Below are positions 36,003 through 47,900 of a DNA stretch of 64,000 bases, piece by piece. Within the stretch, counting starts at the first letter, position 1. Each line of letters starts with the position of its first letter. Made by a program: the position numbers and the translations under genes. The notes under the pieces are model-generated. The model saw only the letters and a program-made list of their open reading frames with translations. It searched no databases and had not been told where the DNA came from. Source of the DNA: Sipunculus nudus (taxonomy: Eukaryota; Annelida; Sipuncula; Golfingiida; Sipunculidae); the NCBI GenBank assembly GCA_026874595.1, contig CM049317.1, positions 46,276,401 to 46,340,400 on the forward strand, written 5' to 3'.

Positions 36003-37353
36003 ATAACAAGTGACCCATGGGTCATGACGCTCAGCTGACTGGGAAGAGATTCGCAAAAGGAAATTTTATCATCAGAATGGGAGTATATACCCATTCAACT
36101 GAAGCATCAAACAGATTAACCAACAGGCCAAGATTTAGTCTGTATTTATATATCTCAAAAATTGAGAAAAAATGTGTAAACTTTAAAAACTATAATACGG
36201 GTAGCCGACAAGTGACTACATGTATCCGCCAAAATCAGAGTGGAACGGGTGAAATGAGGCATGGATTGAGTGGCAAGGGGAAATAGAGTGAGGTATGTTG
36301 CATATTAGCATGGATGTCTGCAGCCTAAATGTGTATGTAGGTTGTGCCACCTACCACAAATCCAGAAAGCTGTCCAAGTTGTATACATACGCAAAATTTT
36401 AGGCAGAAAAGTCAAACCACTACATGTATATAAGTGATTTTAGCCCACGGCAGACAAACAGACAGACGCTGTGCAAAAATGGTTGCAGGTGGCCCCTCCA
36501 GTTTTGTGTATGATAAAGACCTATGTGAGATCTAAACATATGCACAGTTTTGGCCAAATCGGTCAAATGGTTCCTGAGATATGAGCTTGGATGTGTGCAA
36601 CGTTAACTAGAATGTAGGTGGCGCTACCTGTCATAAAATCAAGAAAGCTATCCTGGATGTATACGCATGCCGAATTTCAGGTGAATTAGTCAATTAACTG
36701 CAGAGATATGAGTGATTTTAACCCAAGGCAGATGAACAGATGGACACTGTGCAAACATGGTTACAGGTGGCGCCACCATTTTTGTGTATGTTATAGAGCT
36801 ATCCAAGGGCTACATGTGTATAAATTTTATTTCCTGATCGGTCAAACGGTTCCCGAGATACGAGCTTGGATGTCATCAGCATGAACGTGAATGTAGGTGG
36901 TGCCACCTGTCATAAAATCAAGAAAGCTATCCAGGATGTATACGCATGACAAATTTCAGGTAAATTAGTCAATTCACTGCAGAGATATGAGTGATTTTAA
37001 CCCAAAGCAGATGAACAGATGGACACTGTGCAAAAATGGTTGCAGGTGGTGGCACCATTTTTTGTGTTTGTCATAAAGCTATTCAAGGGCTACATTTGTG
37101 CAAAATTTTAAGCCTGTTTGGTCAAACGACTCCAAAGATATGTGGGTTAATGTGTCAAAACAGATGCACAGATGGACGCATTTGAGAGAGGAAAGGTCAG
37201 AGGTCAACCCAAAATATTTAGTCACCTGTTCACATGTGACCTGATAATGGTGTAAAGTTTCGGAAAAATCTGTCCAGTGGTCGCAGTTCCATTCTAGAAA
37301 TGAATGTGGCGGCAGCAGCGTTGCTGGTGGAACCCGGTCAAAAACAGTGTCCG
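36003..37353 (+). mobile_element. GACCCATGGGTC head with nested TATCCGCCAAAA element (copy 1)
   Basis: Head ACAAGTGACCCATGGGTCAT at about 36006, then from 36223 (TATCCGCCAAAA) an inserted element with alternating units of about 130 and 148 bp, each opening with a GGTGGCGCCACC-like block (36342, 36489, 36617, 36766, 36898, 37045). The right end is damaged (GTCCGCAAAACTT, about 37340-37353). The same composite lies inverted at 43673-45027. Confidence 0.65.
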
Positions 37354-37359
37354 CAAAAC

Positions 37360-38793
37360 TTAAAATATAAAATACTAAATAATAAACTAAATTTAGAGAT
37401 ATTCAGAATGAAAACCATCATATTTAAGTCAATAACTGATTCTTGTCTTTCCTAATGATTTTACTAGGAACAAGTATTCAGTACAGTTCATCAATAAATA
37501 CTGAAATAAATACTGACCTCATTTCCATTATGCATATCTACAAACTGTACAGAATGTATGCAGGGCAAACTGTTTTGAGAAACATATCAAGTGGCTATGA
37601 TAAAATAGCCTTATATTTTAAGAGAACAGTGAGGTTTTGAAATCTGGAGAACGTAGTTCTGAGGTTGGTATGTGAACTTGTTCGCATGTATCCACATAAA
37701 AAAATTCAAAACCATTGGCACCACTGCCACAAAATATACCCGGTGTATGGACAATGAATGCAAAATGACCGCTGTAACTCCACTAATTTCCAGTCAATGG
37801 AGTTGGAAGTCAATGGAGCTAAATGGGACAAGAAAAAAGCAAAATCAGCATATAGACAGATTACGGTATTATCATAGAACTGGTCAGATCTATTCTTCAA
37901 TACGAGAGGGAAAGTTTATTTTTGTGTGGTGTGTTTCTGCTGTGCAGTGACATACTGGATATTTAACAGTAGTTTATTTGAAAAGTAGGGTGCAGCCTAG
38001 ACTGATGAAGATCTTGTATTTAACTATAAGCAGATATTGTGGCCATTTAATGACAGAGCTGCAATAGTTCATATATTGTTTGTTGATGACTCCCATTCAC
38101 ACTTACTGTAAATTAGCAAAGATGGTACATTTTTTTAAACAAGTCTTATCACAGGAACTAGCCAAATATAAAAGGCTCTATTACAAGCTTATATAAACAA
38201 TGGCTGTTAGGTGTACCTCATATGTGCTACATTCCTTTTTGATATTCAATATAGAATTTATTTATTATCAACAATCCTTGATTTTTACTCCATGAAGTGT
38301 TGACACAGCAGCCAGCATCAATCTAGTTTCTGGTCCATCTGTGAATGCACTCTGTCCCAAACCTGGCTCAGTATAAGTCAAACAGAATCCAGTCAAGTCT
38401 TGTAGAAGAAATAAATGTAAATGCTGGTGAAACACAAACTGCAATTCTTTTGATGGCCGCAGTTTCATCAGTATCACGTATGGGCCCCACTTTCCTTTAC
38501 ATGAATTGTTTTAACAATGCTATCCACCCTAAGTTCACATGACACTCTGGAGTATATTACATCAAAATCCAGTACCAGTTTTTGTTTTCCTCCACTCAGC
38601 CCCTTTCATCAACTGGTCATTTCAGCACAATGCAATATGTTTTATTCTCTGTAATGCTGTCATCTGCACATGTATCATCAGATCTCCTGTTGTGTTGTGA
38701 CTGATAACAGAAGACATGTCTGTAAATAGGGGATCTAGTAGTACAATTTCTTGGCTGAGAGACTAGTCAGTATAAAATATGTTCTTTGTCTTA
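37360..38793 (-). other. CDV3 3' UTR and downstream region
   Basis: No other gene seen. On the minus strand AATAAATAAAT at about 38253-38264 could be the CDV3 poly(A) signal, which would give a 3' UTR of about 550 bp. Confidence 0.35.
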
Positions 38794-38923
38794 TTATTCG
38801 GCATCTCCTTGACTCAGTGCATCAAATTTATTGCCTAGCTGGAGCTGTGGTGCCTCTGCTGTTGAAGTGTCTTGTCGGTTCCCTGTTCGCACCTGATGGA
38901 ATGTGCTTAAATCAGGCTGATCT
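38794..38923 (-). CDS. CDV3: CDV3 terminal coding exon
   Basis: Acceptor CCTTTCAG, one base completing a Gly codon, 42 codons and stop TAA (38796-38794). The end LQLGNKFDALSQG matches the vertebrate C-terminus pattern LQL-N-(F/Y)-(A/D)-L. Confidence 0.9.
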
Positions 38924-41900
38924 CTGAAAGGAAAATACAAACAAATGTTATTATACACGAATTGTTTTTTCATTATACCTAGGTGATCCAATGAAACAGA
39001 TTCAGATAATTTTTTGGGTGGAGTTATATGACTAGTGATGGGCTGACATTTATAACTGATTTGATTTAAATCGATGATTGGCAGGGTTGGGTTTTATCCG
39101 GATAAAACTTGTTTAATCTAGGACAATGGATAAAACTGGGTTTTATCCAGTTTAATCCAGTTTTATCCAGATTATACAGGATTAAACTGGATCAAATTAA
39201 GAACTGCCTTGTAAAATTTAATTAAATTAACATAAATGCTTATCTGGATAAATAAGTTAAGAAGGTTTAATTGTATATTAACAATATTTAAGTTTTATTT
39301 ATCCAATTGGCAATTTCCTCCAGGTTCATGTTTCACTGTTTTCAGCACTCAGCAGCCACTGTAGCTTATACTGAACACACACCAGAATGAGGAGCAGTCC
39401 ATTTGCTTTAATGTAACTCTCCTGGCTAGTAGTCAATTTATCAATAGGATGTATCATCTTTATAGCATCATCCTCAGCCATTAAATATTTACTTATAGTC
39501 AAAGGACAGGCTTACAGGATGACTTTTGCAGCCAAATTGTCAACATCTTATAAGAGTCTCATGGAGGAGGATGCCTGAATGACTTTGATATAATGGAGTT
39601 TTCACCTCTCAGCCTGTCATGACTGGCTGGTTGTCAAAAGGAAGCCCACTGTTGCTGCTTGTGTAAACATGCCTTAAAATACCAGGGGTGAAAAGACAAT
39701 CACCTTACTACCATTCAGAGAAACCAACTTTGGCCAGATAGCTTTTCAAGCATTTTATCATTTGCATCTGAGAAGTCTCTCCCTCACAATTACAGGCAGC
39801 TGATATCACTGTTCATCTTACGTCATTTATGCAATATATGACCAGATTATGTACATGTCTCTCATTAGTAAGAATAGACGTTTATCTGTGAATATATGAT
39901 ATTCTATGGTACAACTGATTGTTTAACAAAATGTGTGAACTGCAGTTGTTTAGCTTTTTTATAGTGATGCACAAAAAAGGTGATAATGTCACAATAAGTC
40001 AAAATCATACTGACCTCTCTCAAGAAGAGAAATAATTTCCAAATTATAATTTAGATCATGGTTTCACTATCTGAGACAAAAAATGTGTTTTATGAATTCA
40101 GATAGCTAGACACAAATGTTTCTTATTAGAATTGTATTATTGTACTATGGAATGCTACACTTAATATAAAATGTCCACTTAACAGACAGTATACACCCTA
40201 ACATCGGATAAAACTGGATTAAACTTGTTTTATCCAATCCGGATTAATCCGGATTTATCCAGTGAATTAAACCAGCTGCAGATTAAACTACCAACCTTGA
40301 TGACTGGTTGATTGGTTTGACCATAAAAAGTTAGGTCCATGCACCAGTTTTCAAATCCAAGAACTAACTAGTCAATAATTTTATCATTCTGACACTCAGA
40401 GCAATCCCCTTCCCCATTCTGAGAAAAGCTACATTTTTATGTGATTTTTCACCAAATATGGAATTATGCGAGTTCAAGGCCCCCTATTGCTCTCAAGCAG
40501 TAGATATGGGATGATAGATGGTGCAAAAATCTGATCACAGGTGGTGCCATCAGCTTTCAATACATAAACTAGAATATCAGCAAAAGCTGACAAAAGCCCT
40601 CAGCCAAACGAGCAGTATGTATGGGTGGTAACAGTAACAAGTTTCATGTAATATTTGTTCTCACATGGATGGATATTTGTACATATGTCTTTGTTCAAGT
40701 TGTGAATCAGAACTAGAGAGGTATGAAGTAACTTTGTAAGTCTGTGCCGAGTCTTCGTACGTCATGCAGCACTTAAGAGATCATCAAGGCCAAAGACCAT
40801 TCCCCATTCCAACAATCCATCCAGTGGTTCCTGAGAAATAAGCTTCTAAGTCTTTAGTATAATTTGCTCTAAAATGTCGAAAAATGAGTCAAGGTCACCA
40901 ATCTTTGAACCTGACCAAGATTTTTGTTATTATACATCAGCATTGAAGAAATAAAATTTCTATGGTAAATCCTTTTCAAGATATCCCACTCACAAGGTAA
41001 ATGTTAACACATGCCATTTTTTCCCAATAATTTGCTCTAAAACGTCAAACAAGGGACCCATGGGTCACGGTGCTCAGCTGTTATACATGATAAAAATATG
41101 ATTTTGAAATGAGGCACATGCTGGTTTTGTGTGGTAATAAATATAAGCTGTATTATGAGTTGTTGGTGATTAGCTTATGTATAATTTTGATAGTTCTTTA
41201 ACAAATGGAGTGCTATTGTCAAACAAATTTTGACTTGGCCATATAACTGATAAGCAGCACATATAAGATAAGAGTTAAACTATTTATTAAAATTTAATAA
41301 CAAATATTGTGCAAAATATAATTTTTATTAAAAATAATAAGAGAATCATACATTTTTAGCTCAGCTGACTGAAAGTCATCTGAGCTATAGCGATCACTCT
41401 TTGTCCGTCGTCCGTCTGTCCGTCCGTTAACCAGGCACAAATCGTAACCGCTGGACCTAGAACCTTGTTACTTGGGATTCTGAGAGGTCCATAAAAAATC
41501 TCCTTGGAAACCAGAAATTAGGTCTCTGTTACCCATATCCTTCGAGCTATGTGGCCCCAAAGTACCCCCCAGAAAAGTAAAAAATTTCATACAAAAACTT
41601 CAATATCTCATTAACTACTTGACTGATGGTCATGATTTTTGGCATACATATTGATCATGAGATGTTACATCACTTCCTGCAGACTGGTGGCGCCACCTGT
41701 ATTTTTCGATTTTTTACGAATTTTTTTCTCTATTTTTGAGACCTTTAAAAATGTGAACATCTGTTAACAAGGCACAAATCATAAAAACTGGACTTAGAAT
41801 CTTAATTCTTGACACACTGAGAGGTCCATGAAAAATCTCCTTGGAAACCAGAAATTAGGTCTCTGTTACCCATATCCTTTGAGCTATGGGGCCCCAAAGT

Positions 41901-44900
41901 ACCCCCCCCGAATAGTAAAAAATTTCATACAAAAACTTCAATATCTCAATAACTACATCACTGATGGTCTTCATTTTTGGCATACATATTGATCATGAGA
42001 TGTTCGATCAGTTCCTGCAGACTGGTGGCACCACCTGTACTGTTTGATTTTTTACGATTTTTCCCTCTATTTTTGAGACCTTTGAGGATGCTGTCATCTG
42101 TTAGCGTGGCACAAATCGTAACGACTGGACTTAGAATCTTCATTTTCGACACACTGAGAGACCTATGAAAAGTCTCCATAGAAACCAGAAATTAGGTCTC
42201 TGTTACACATATCCTTCGAGCTATGGGGCCCAAAATTACCCCCCAGAATAGTCAAAAATTTCATACAAAAATTTCAATATCTCATTAACTACATCACTGA
42301 TGGTCATGATTTTCGACATACATATTGATCATGAGATGTTTCATCAGTTTGTGCAGACTGGTGGCGCCACCTGTATTTTATCAATGTTCATGAATTGTTT
42401 TCTCCATTTTTGAGACCTTTAAGGATGTAGTTATCTGTCAACAGGGTACAAATCGTAACGACTGGACCTAGAATCTTCGTTCTTGACACACAGGGAGACC
42501 CATGATAAGTCTCCATGGAAACCTGAAATTTGGTCTCTGTTACCCATATCCTTTGAGCTATGGCACTCCAAAGTACAGCTCAGAATAATGGAAAATTTGA
42601 TACAAAAGCTAAAGTATCTGAACAACTAATGCAGAGATAACCATAATTGTTTGCATGGATATTGATCATGGAGTGTTTCATAAGTTTCTGCAGACTGGTG
42701 GCACAACCTGTATTTGTTCGGTTTTTTTTACGAAATTTTTCTGTATTTTTGAGACCTTTAAAGATATGAACATCTGTTAACAGGGCACAAATCATAAAAA
42801 CTGGACCAACAACCTTTTATTGACACACAGGGAGACCCATGAAAAGTCTCAATGGAAACTTGAAATTAGGTCTCTGTTACCCATATTCTTTAACCCTTTA
42901 CTGTTTACAAGCCACTAAAGAGCACTCAAAATGGGCCACTAGAATGCCATGATATGTATAGATTCTCTCAGGACAAAAATATTGCATATTATTTCTAAGT
43001 TTCAATGATTTTTAATAATCTTCAGCAAACATTATTAGTTGGAACTGTTGAAAATTTGATAAAGATACAAAAAAAGCTTGAAAAGATATGGCTGTTAGAG
43101 TTAATATAAATAGTGTTAGAATTTGTCAGAAATCTAAAATAAATGTAAACAGTAAAGGGTTAAGCTGTATGGGTCCAAAATACCCCCCCCCCCCCAGAAT
43201 AATGGAAAATTTGATACAAAAACTGCAGTTTTTCAATAACTACAACACTGATGGTCATGATTTTTGGCATACATATTGATCATGAGCTGTTCCATCAGTT
43301 TCTGCAGACTGGGTGTGCCACCTCTATTTTTTTTTCAAATTTTTACGAATTTTTTTCTTTTTTTTGAGACCTTTAAAGATGTGGTTATCTGTCAACAGGG
43401 TACAAATCGCAACAACTGGACCTAGAATCTTCATTCTTGTCATGCAAGGAGGCCCATGAAAGGTGCCTGTGGAAACTTGAAATTAGGTCTCTGTTACCCA
43501 TATCCTTCAAGCTATAGGACTCCGAAGTATCCCTCAGAATAATGGACAATTTGATACAAAAACTGAAGTATCTGAACAACTAATGCAGAGATCACCATGA
43601 TTTTTGCATGGATATTGACCATTAAGTGTTTTTATTAGTTTCTGCAGACTGGTGGAGCCACCTGTATTTTTGTATCCGCCAAAACGAAGTTTTGCGGATA
43701 CTATGTTTTTGACCGAGTTCCTCCGCCGCAGCGGCGTTCATTTCCAGAGAGCTCCTCGGAGACTAATGGACCGATTTTTCCCAAACTTACACCTATTATC
43801 GGGTCACATGTGAACTGGTGCCTAACCAATTTGCATTGACCTCTGACCTTTCCTCTCTATCCAGTGTCCATTTGTGGGTCTGTTTCCACTCATAAACCCT
43901 CATATCTCGGGAACCGTTTGACCGATCAGGAAATAAAATTGATACAAATGTAGCCCTTGGATTGCTTTATAACATACACAAAAAATGGTGGCACCACCTG
44001 TAACCATGTTTGCACAGTGTCCATCTGTTCATCTGCCTTGGGTTAAAATCACTCATATCTCTGCAGTGAATTGACTAATTCACCTGAAATTCGTCATGTG
44101 TATACATCCAGGATAGCTTTCTTGATTTTATGACAGGTGGCGCCACCTACGTTCACGTTCACGCTGATGACATCCAAGCTTATATCTCGGGAACCGTTTG
44201 ACCGATCAGGAAATAAAATTTATACAAATGTAGCCCTTTGATAGCTCTGTAACATACACAAAAAATGGTGGCACCACCTGTAACAATGTTTGCACAGCGT
44301 CTGTCTGTTAGTCTGCCGTGGACTAAAATTACTCATTTCTCTGTAGTGGTTCAACATAACTGCCTAAAATTTTGCAGGTTTATACATGGTGGACAGCTTT
44401 CTTGATTTTATGACAGGTGGCGCCACCTACATTCTAGTTAACGCTGGACACATCCAAGCTAATATCTCAGGAACCATTTGACCGATTGGGCCAAAATTGT
44501 GCATGTGTTTAGATCTCACATAGGTCTTTATCATACACAAAACTGGAGGGGTTACCTGCAAAGATTTTTGCACAGTGTTTGTCTGTTTGTCTGCCATGGG
44601 CAAAAATCGCTCATATACATGTAGTGGTTTGACTTTTCTGCCTAAAATTTTGCAGGTGTATACAACCTGGACAGCTTTCTGGATTTGTGGTAGGTGGCAC
44701 AACCTACATACACATTTAGGCTGCAGACATCCATGCTAATATGCAACATACCTCACTCTATTTCCCCTTGCCACTCAATCAATGCCTCACTATCCGATTT
44801 TGGCAGATACATGTAGTCACTTGTCGGTTACCCGTATTCTAGTTTTAAAAGTTTACACATTTTTCTCTATTTTTGAGATATATAAATACAGACTAAATCT

Positions 44901-47900
44901 TGGCCTGTTGGTTAATCTGTTTGATGCTTCAGTTGAATGGGTATATACTACCATTCTGATGATAAAATTTCCTTTTGCTAATCTCTTCCCAGTCAGCTGA
45001 GCGTCATGACCCATGGGTCACTTGTTTTATTTTAATATAACTGAAATGATTATTAAAATAATATTATAGAATATATTCATGAATGCATTCATGAATACAT
45101 TTTGAAAGTATTTGCACTGGTATTCAAATACTTTCATTCTTACCTGAATTCCCATTCTTATGCAAGAAATTTTATAATGGAGTACATATTCATATTCGTA
45201 TTCAAATACATTTGCAAAGTAATCACACCTTGTTTGGTATTTATTCAGTTTTAGCCAAACAATGATGTTGAGAATCCAGAATATAAACAAAGGACCCATG
45301 GGTCACGGCGCCCAGATTAAGTTCTAAATTTTTGCAAATGCAAAATATGAAAAATATTCTATTGTAATGTTTCTCATTTATATAAGCATATGAGAAGCTT
45401 AGAGGAAAGGGGCCCTCCTACTTGGTTATAGTAAAGTTCTAAATATATGATTGCAAACTAATACTCTGACAAGACTATCATGAAAAAAAAACAGTAAAAG
45501 TTTTGAGATACTGTGATGCATATAAAAAATTTACAGATGGACAGGCAAGTGGACAGAATGGACTAATACCTTTATTTCACTTTCAAGGGAATAATGCATT
45601 TAAGTTTATATATAAGCCTATTTTTTAAGCATATCCACTTTTTCCATTAATAGTTTTTATCTGGTTCATTTTTTTTATTTACAAGTTTTTAAATTTGTAC
45701 TAAAAAAACTGAAAATATAAGTTAAAATATTAGAATTCTAAGTTGCAATCATTATATATCCAGAGTGTAGCTCATATTGGGTCATATTATGCATACACAT
45801 ATATTTTATTATTTTTAAATCAAATGTTTAAACTGAATTTAAAAGAAAATAATGCCACAACATGGCATCTACAAGATTATTCCTTGAATCCCTATTAAAA
45901 AGCTTTGCACATTAGAGTTTTCAGTACATGCTTAATTTTATTCACTGAAAAAAAATAAAAGATTCAGTAAATTTGATAAAATAAAAACATCTTTTCAAAT
46001 AAAGTACACACACTGTTGGTTGAATGAGGGACAAACAATATCATTATGCTAATAAATAGTCAATTTCACACCTGGTGAAGTTTTTCTCTTCTGAAGAAAA
46101 GCATTACTTATCTGATGAACATCCACACTTTCATAGCAATACACCACTTTGTGGACACAATTAAATGTGCACTATAATCATTGTAACCCTGGTGGTACAA
46201 TACAAAATCTAAAATGTAGCATAGCCAAGAATAAAATGAAATACAGAAAATTATAACATTCATCTAGTTATATGCACCATCTTGGGGGGGGGGGTGCAGA
46301 GCAGAGGGGAAGCTTGCTAGTAGTGGCCAAGCTGAGCCAAGGCAGGCTGCCTGGGGTGGGTTACATAATGCAAGTGAAGGCTGTACTACTAGGTGGGCTA
46401 GATGTAAACAACACTTGACATGGTGTATGAAAACTTGGATAAAAGCTACTCTTTTCAATCAATTCCTTTGAAATTTCAGATTTTTAAAGATTAAATCCTT
46501 ATGTATATATGCTGTGAAAATTAAATCAACAGTGCTTACAGGAAAAAAACGTGTCATTGCCAAAATTGGACAAAATTTAAGGTATTGATTTTTTATTAAT
46601 GCTAATAACTTGAAAAATTGGCAAAATTCAGATCTTATTTTGGGTAAACAATTGAATCTTGATTAAATAAAGTTATATTCCTGAAAAAAAAGTCTCCAGC
46701 TTCAGCAATTCTCATGTTAAGTGAGCAAATATATTTCCTAATTTTTTAAATTTTGCATTATATTTGGGCTCATAACTTCAAAATAATACCCAATACTGAC
46801 CTAATTTTTGGTATGTGCATAAAAAAGGTATGAAAGAATAAGAATACTAAATATGATCAAAAACAGATCAGTGGTTTTGATATTAGGCAGCCTTGAAGTG
46901 TAGTAATGGCTTTTTCTTATGGAAAACAGAGGTTTTTCCGTAATATCTCAAAGGAACAAAGTCCTAATGACCCAATTTTCGGTAAAGTAGGAGATTTTGG
47001 GGACATCTAATGGTATGCAGAATTTTGGATTCGTAAGTCCAACGGTTTTAAAACGTGTCCTGTTAACGAATGGACGGCCGAAAGGACGGACGGCCGACGG
47101 ACAAAGGACCACGACGATAGCTCAGATGACTTATTGTCAGCTGAGCTAAAAATGAGTCAAGGTCACCAATCTTTGAACTTGACTGAGATTTTGTTAATAT
47201 ACATCAGCACCGAAGAAATAAAATTCCTACGGTAAATCCTTTTCGAGATATCCCGCTCACAATGATAATGTTAACACATGCCTGTTTGTTTCTATAATTT
47301 GCTCTAAATTGTTGAAAATAAATCAAGGTCACTCATCTTCGAACATGACCAAGATTTTGTTAATATACATCAGCACCGAAGAAATAAAATTCCTACGGTA
47401 AATACTTTTCAAGATATCCTGCTCACAAGGACAATGTTAACACACGCGGACCGACGGACGGCTTGGGTGATGACAATAGCCCTTCAGCCTCTAAGGCTTC
47501 AGCCTCCAGGACAATCCATCCAGCCTATCTTAGGATATCTAAAGTATTGTACGGTTTTCATCTTAAGTCTCATAGTAAAGGTCATGATCAAATTTTTAAT
47601 AGGCTTGATCCTCTGACCCATGCTTATTATCTTTCCTCTATGAAATATTTTATAAGGGATCATGAAAAAAATACAAATTTGTCTAGGCTAGTGGCGAGAC
47701 AGGCTAACAACCATAATATCCCAAACTTCACAGTCTTGGGATACAATAAAGGATGCTTGTTCTTAGTAAAGCTGACAAAAGAACCCAAAATGCCAGGTTA
47801 AAACATTAAATTGGCTGGACATCCACTGCCTTGGCTTATGCTTTCTTGATTGCTGGATGATCAGGTTCTAGATTATTACAGTCTGACTAAACTACTCACA

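Larger units (their letters stand above)
41352..45027 (-). mobile_element. Inverted GACCCATGGGTC-family element with 338-bp units
   Basis: On the minus strand: head at 45027-45005, nested TATCCGCCAAAA element (44809-43673), 338-bp units with block starts at 43651, 43311, 42697, 42360, 42023 and 41686, a short ACGG-type tract (about 41400-41430) and tail GTCAGCTGAGCTAAAAA (about 41352). It is the inverted counterpart of 29523-31254. Confidence 0.7.
41049..47152. mobile_element. Nest of GACCCATGGGTC-family elements
   Basis: From outside in: a head ACAAGGGACCCATGGG at 41049 opens a copy homologous to 51437-52045. It is split at about 41351 by an inverted element (41352-45027), continues 45028-45287, and runs into another head (ACAAAGGACCCATGGG, about 45288), whose element ends with the family tail at 47152. 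Host repeat flanks both sides. Confidence 0.7.
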
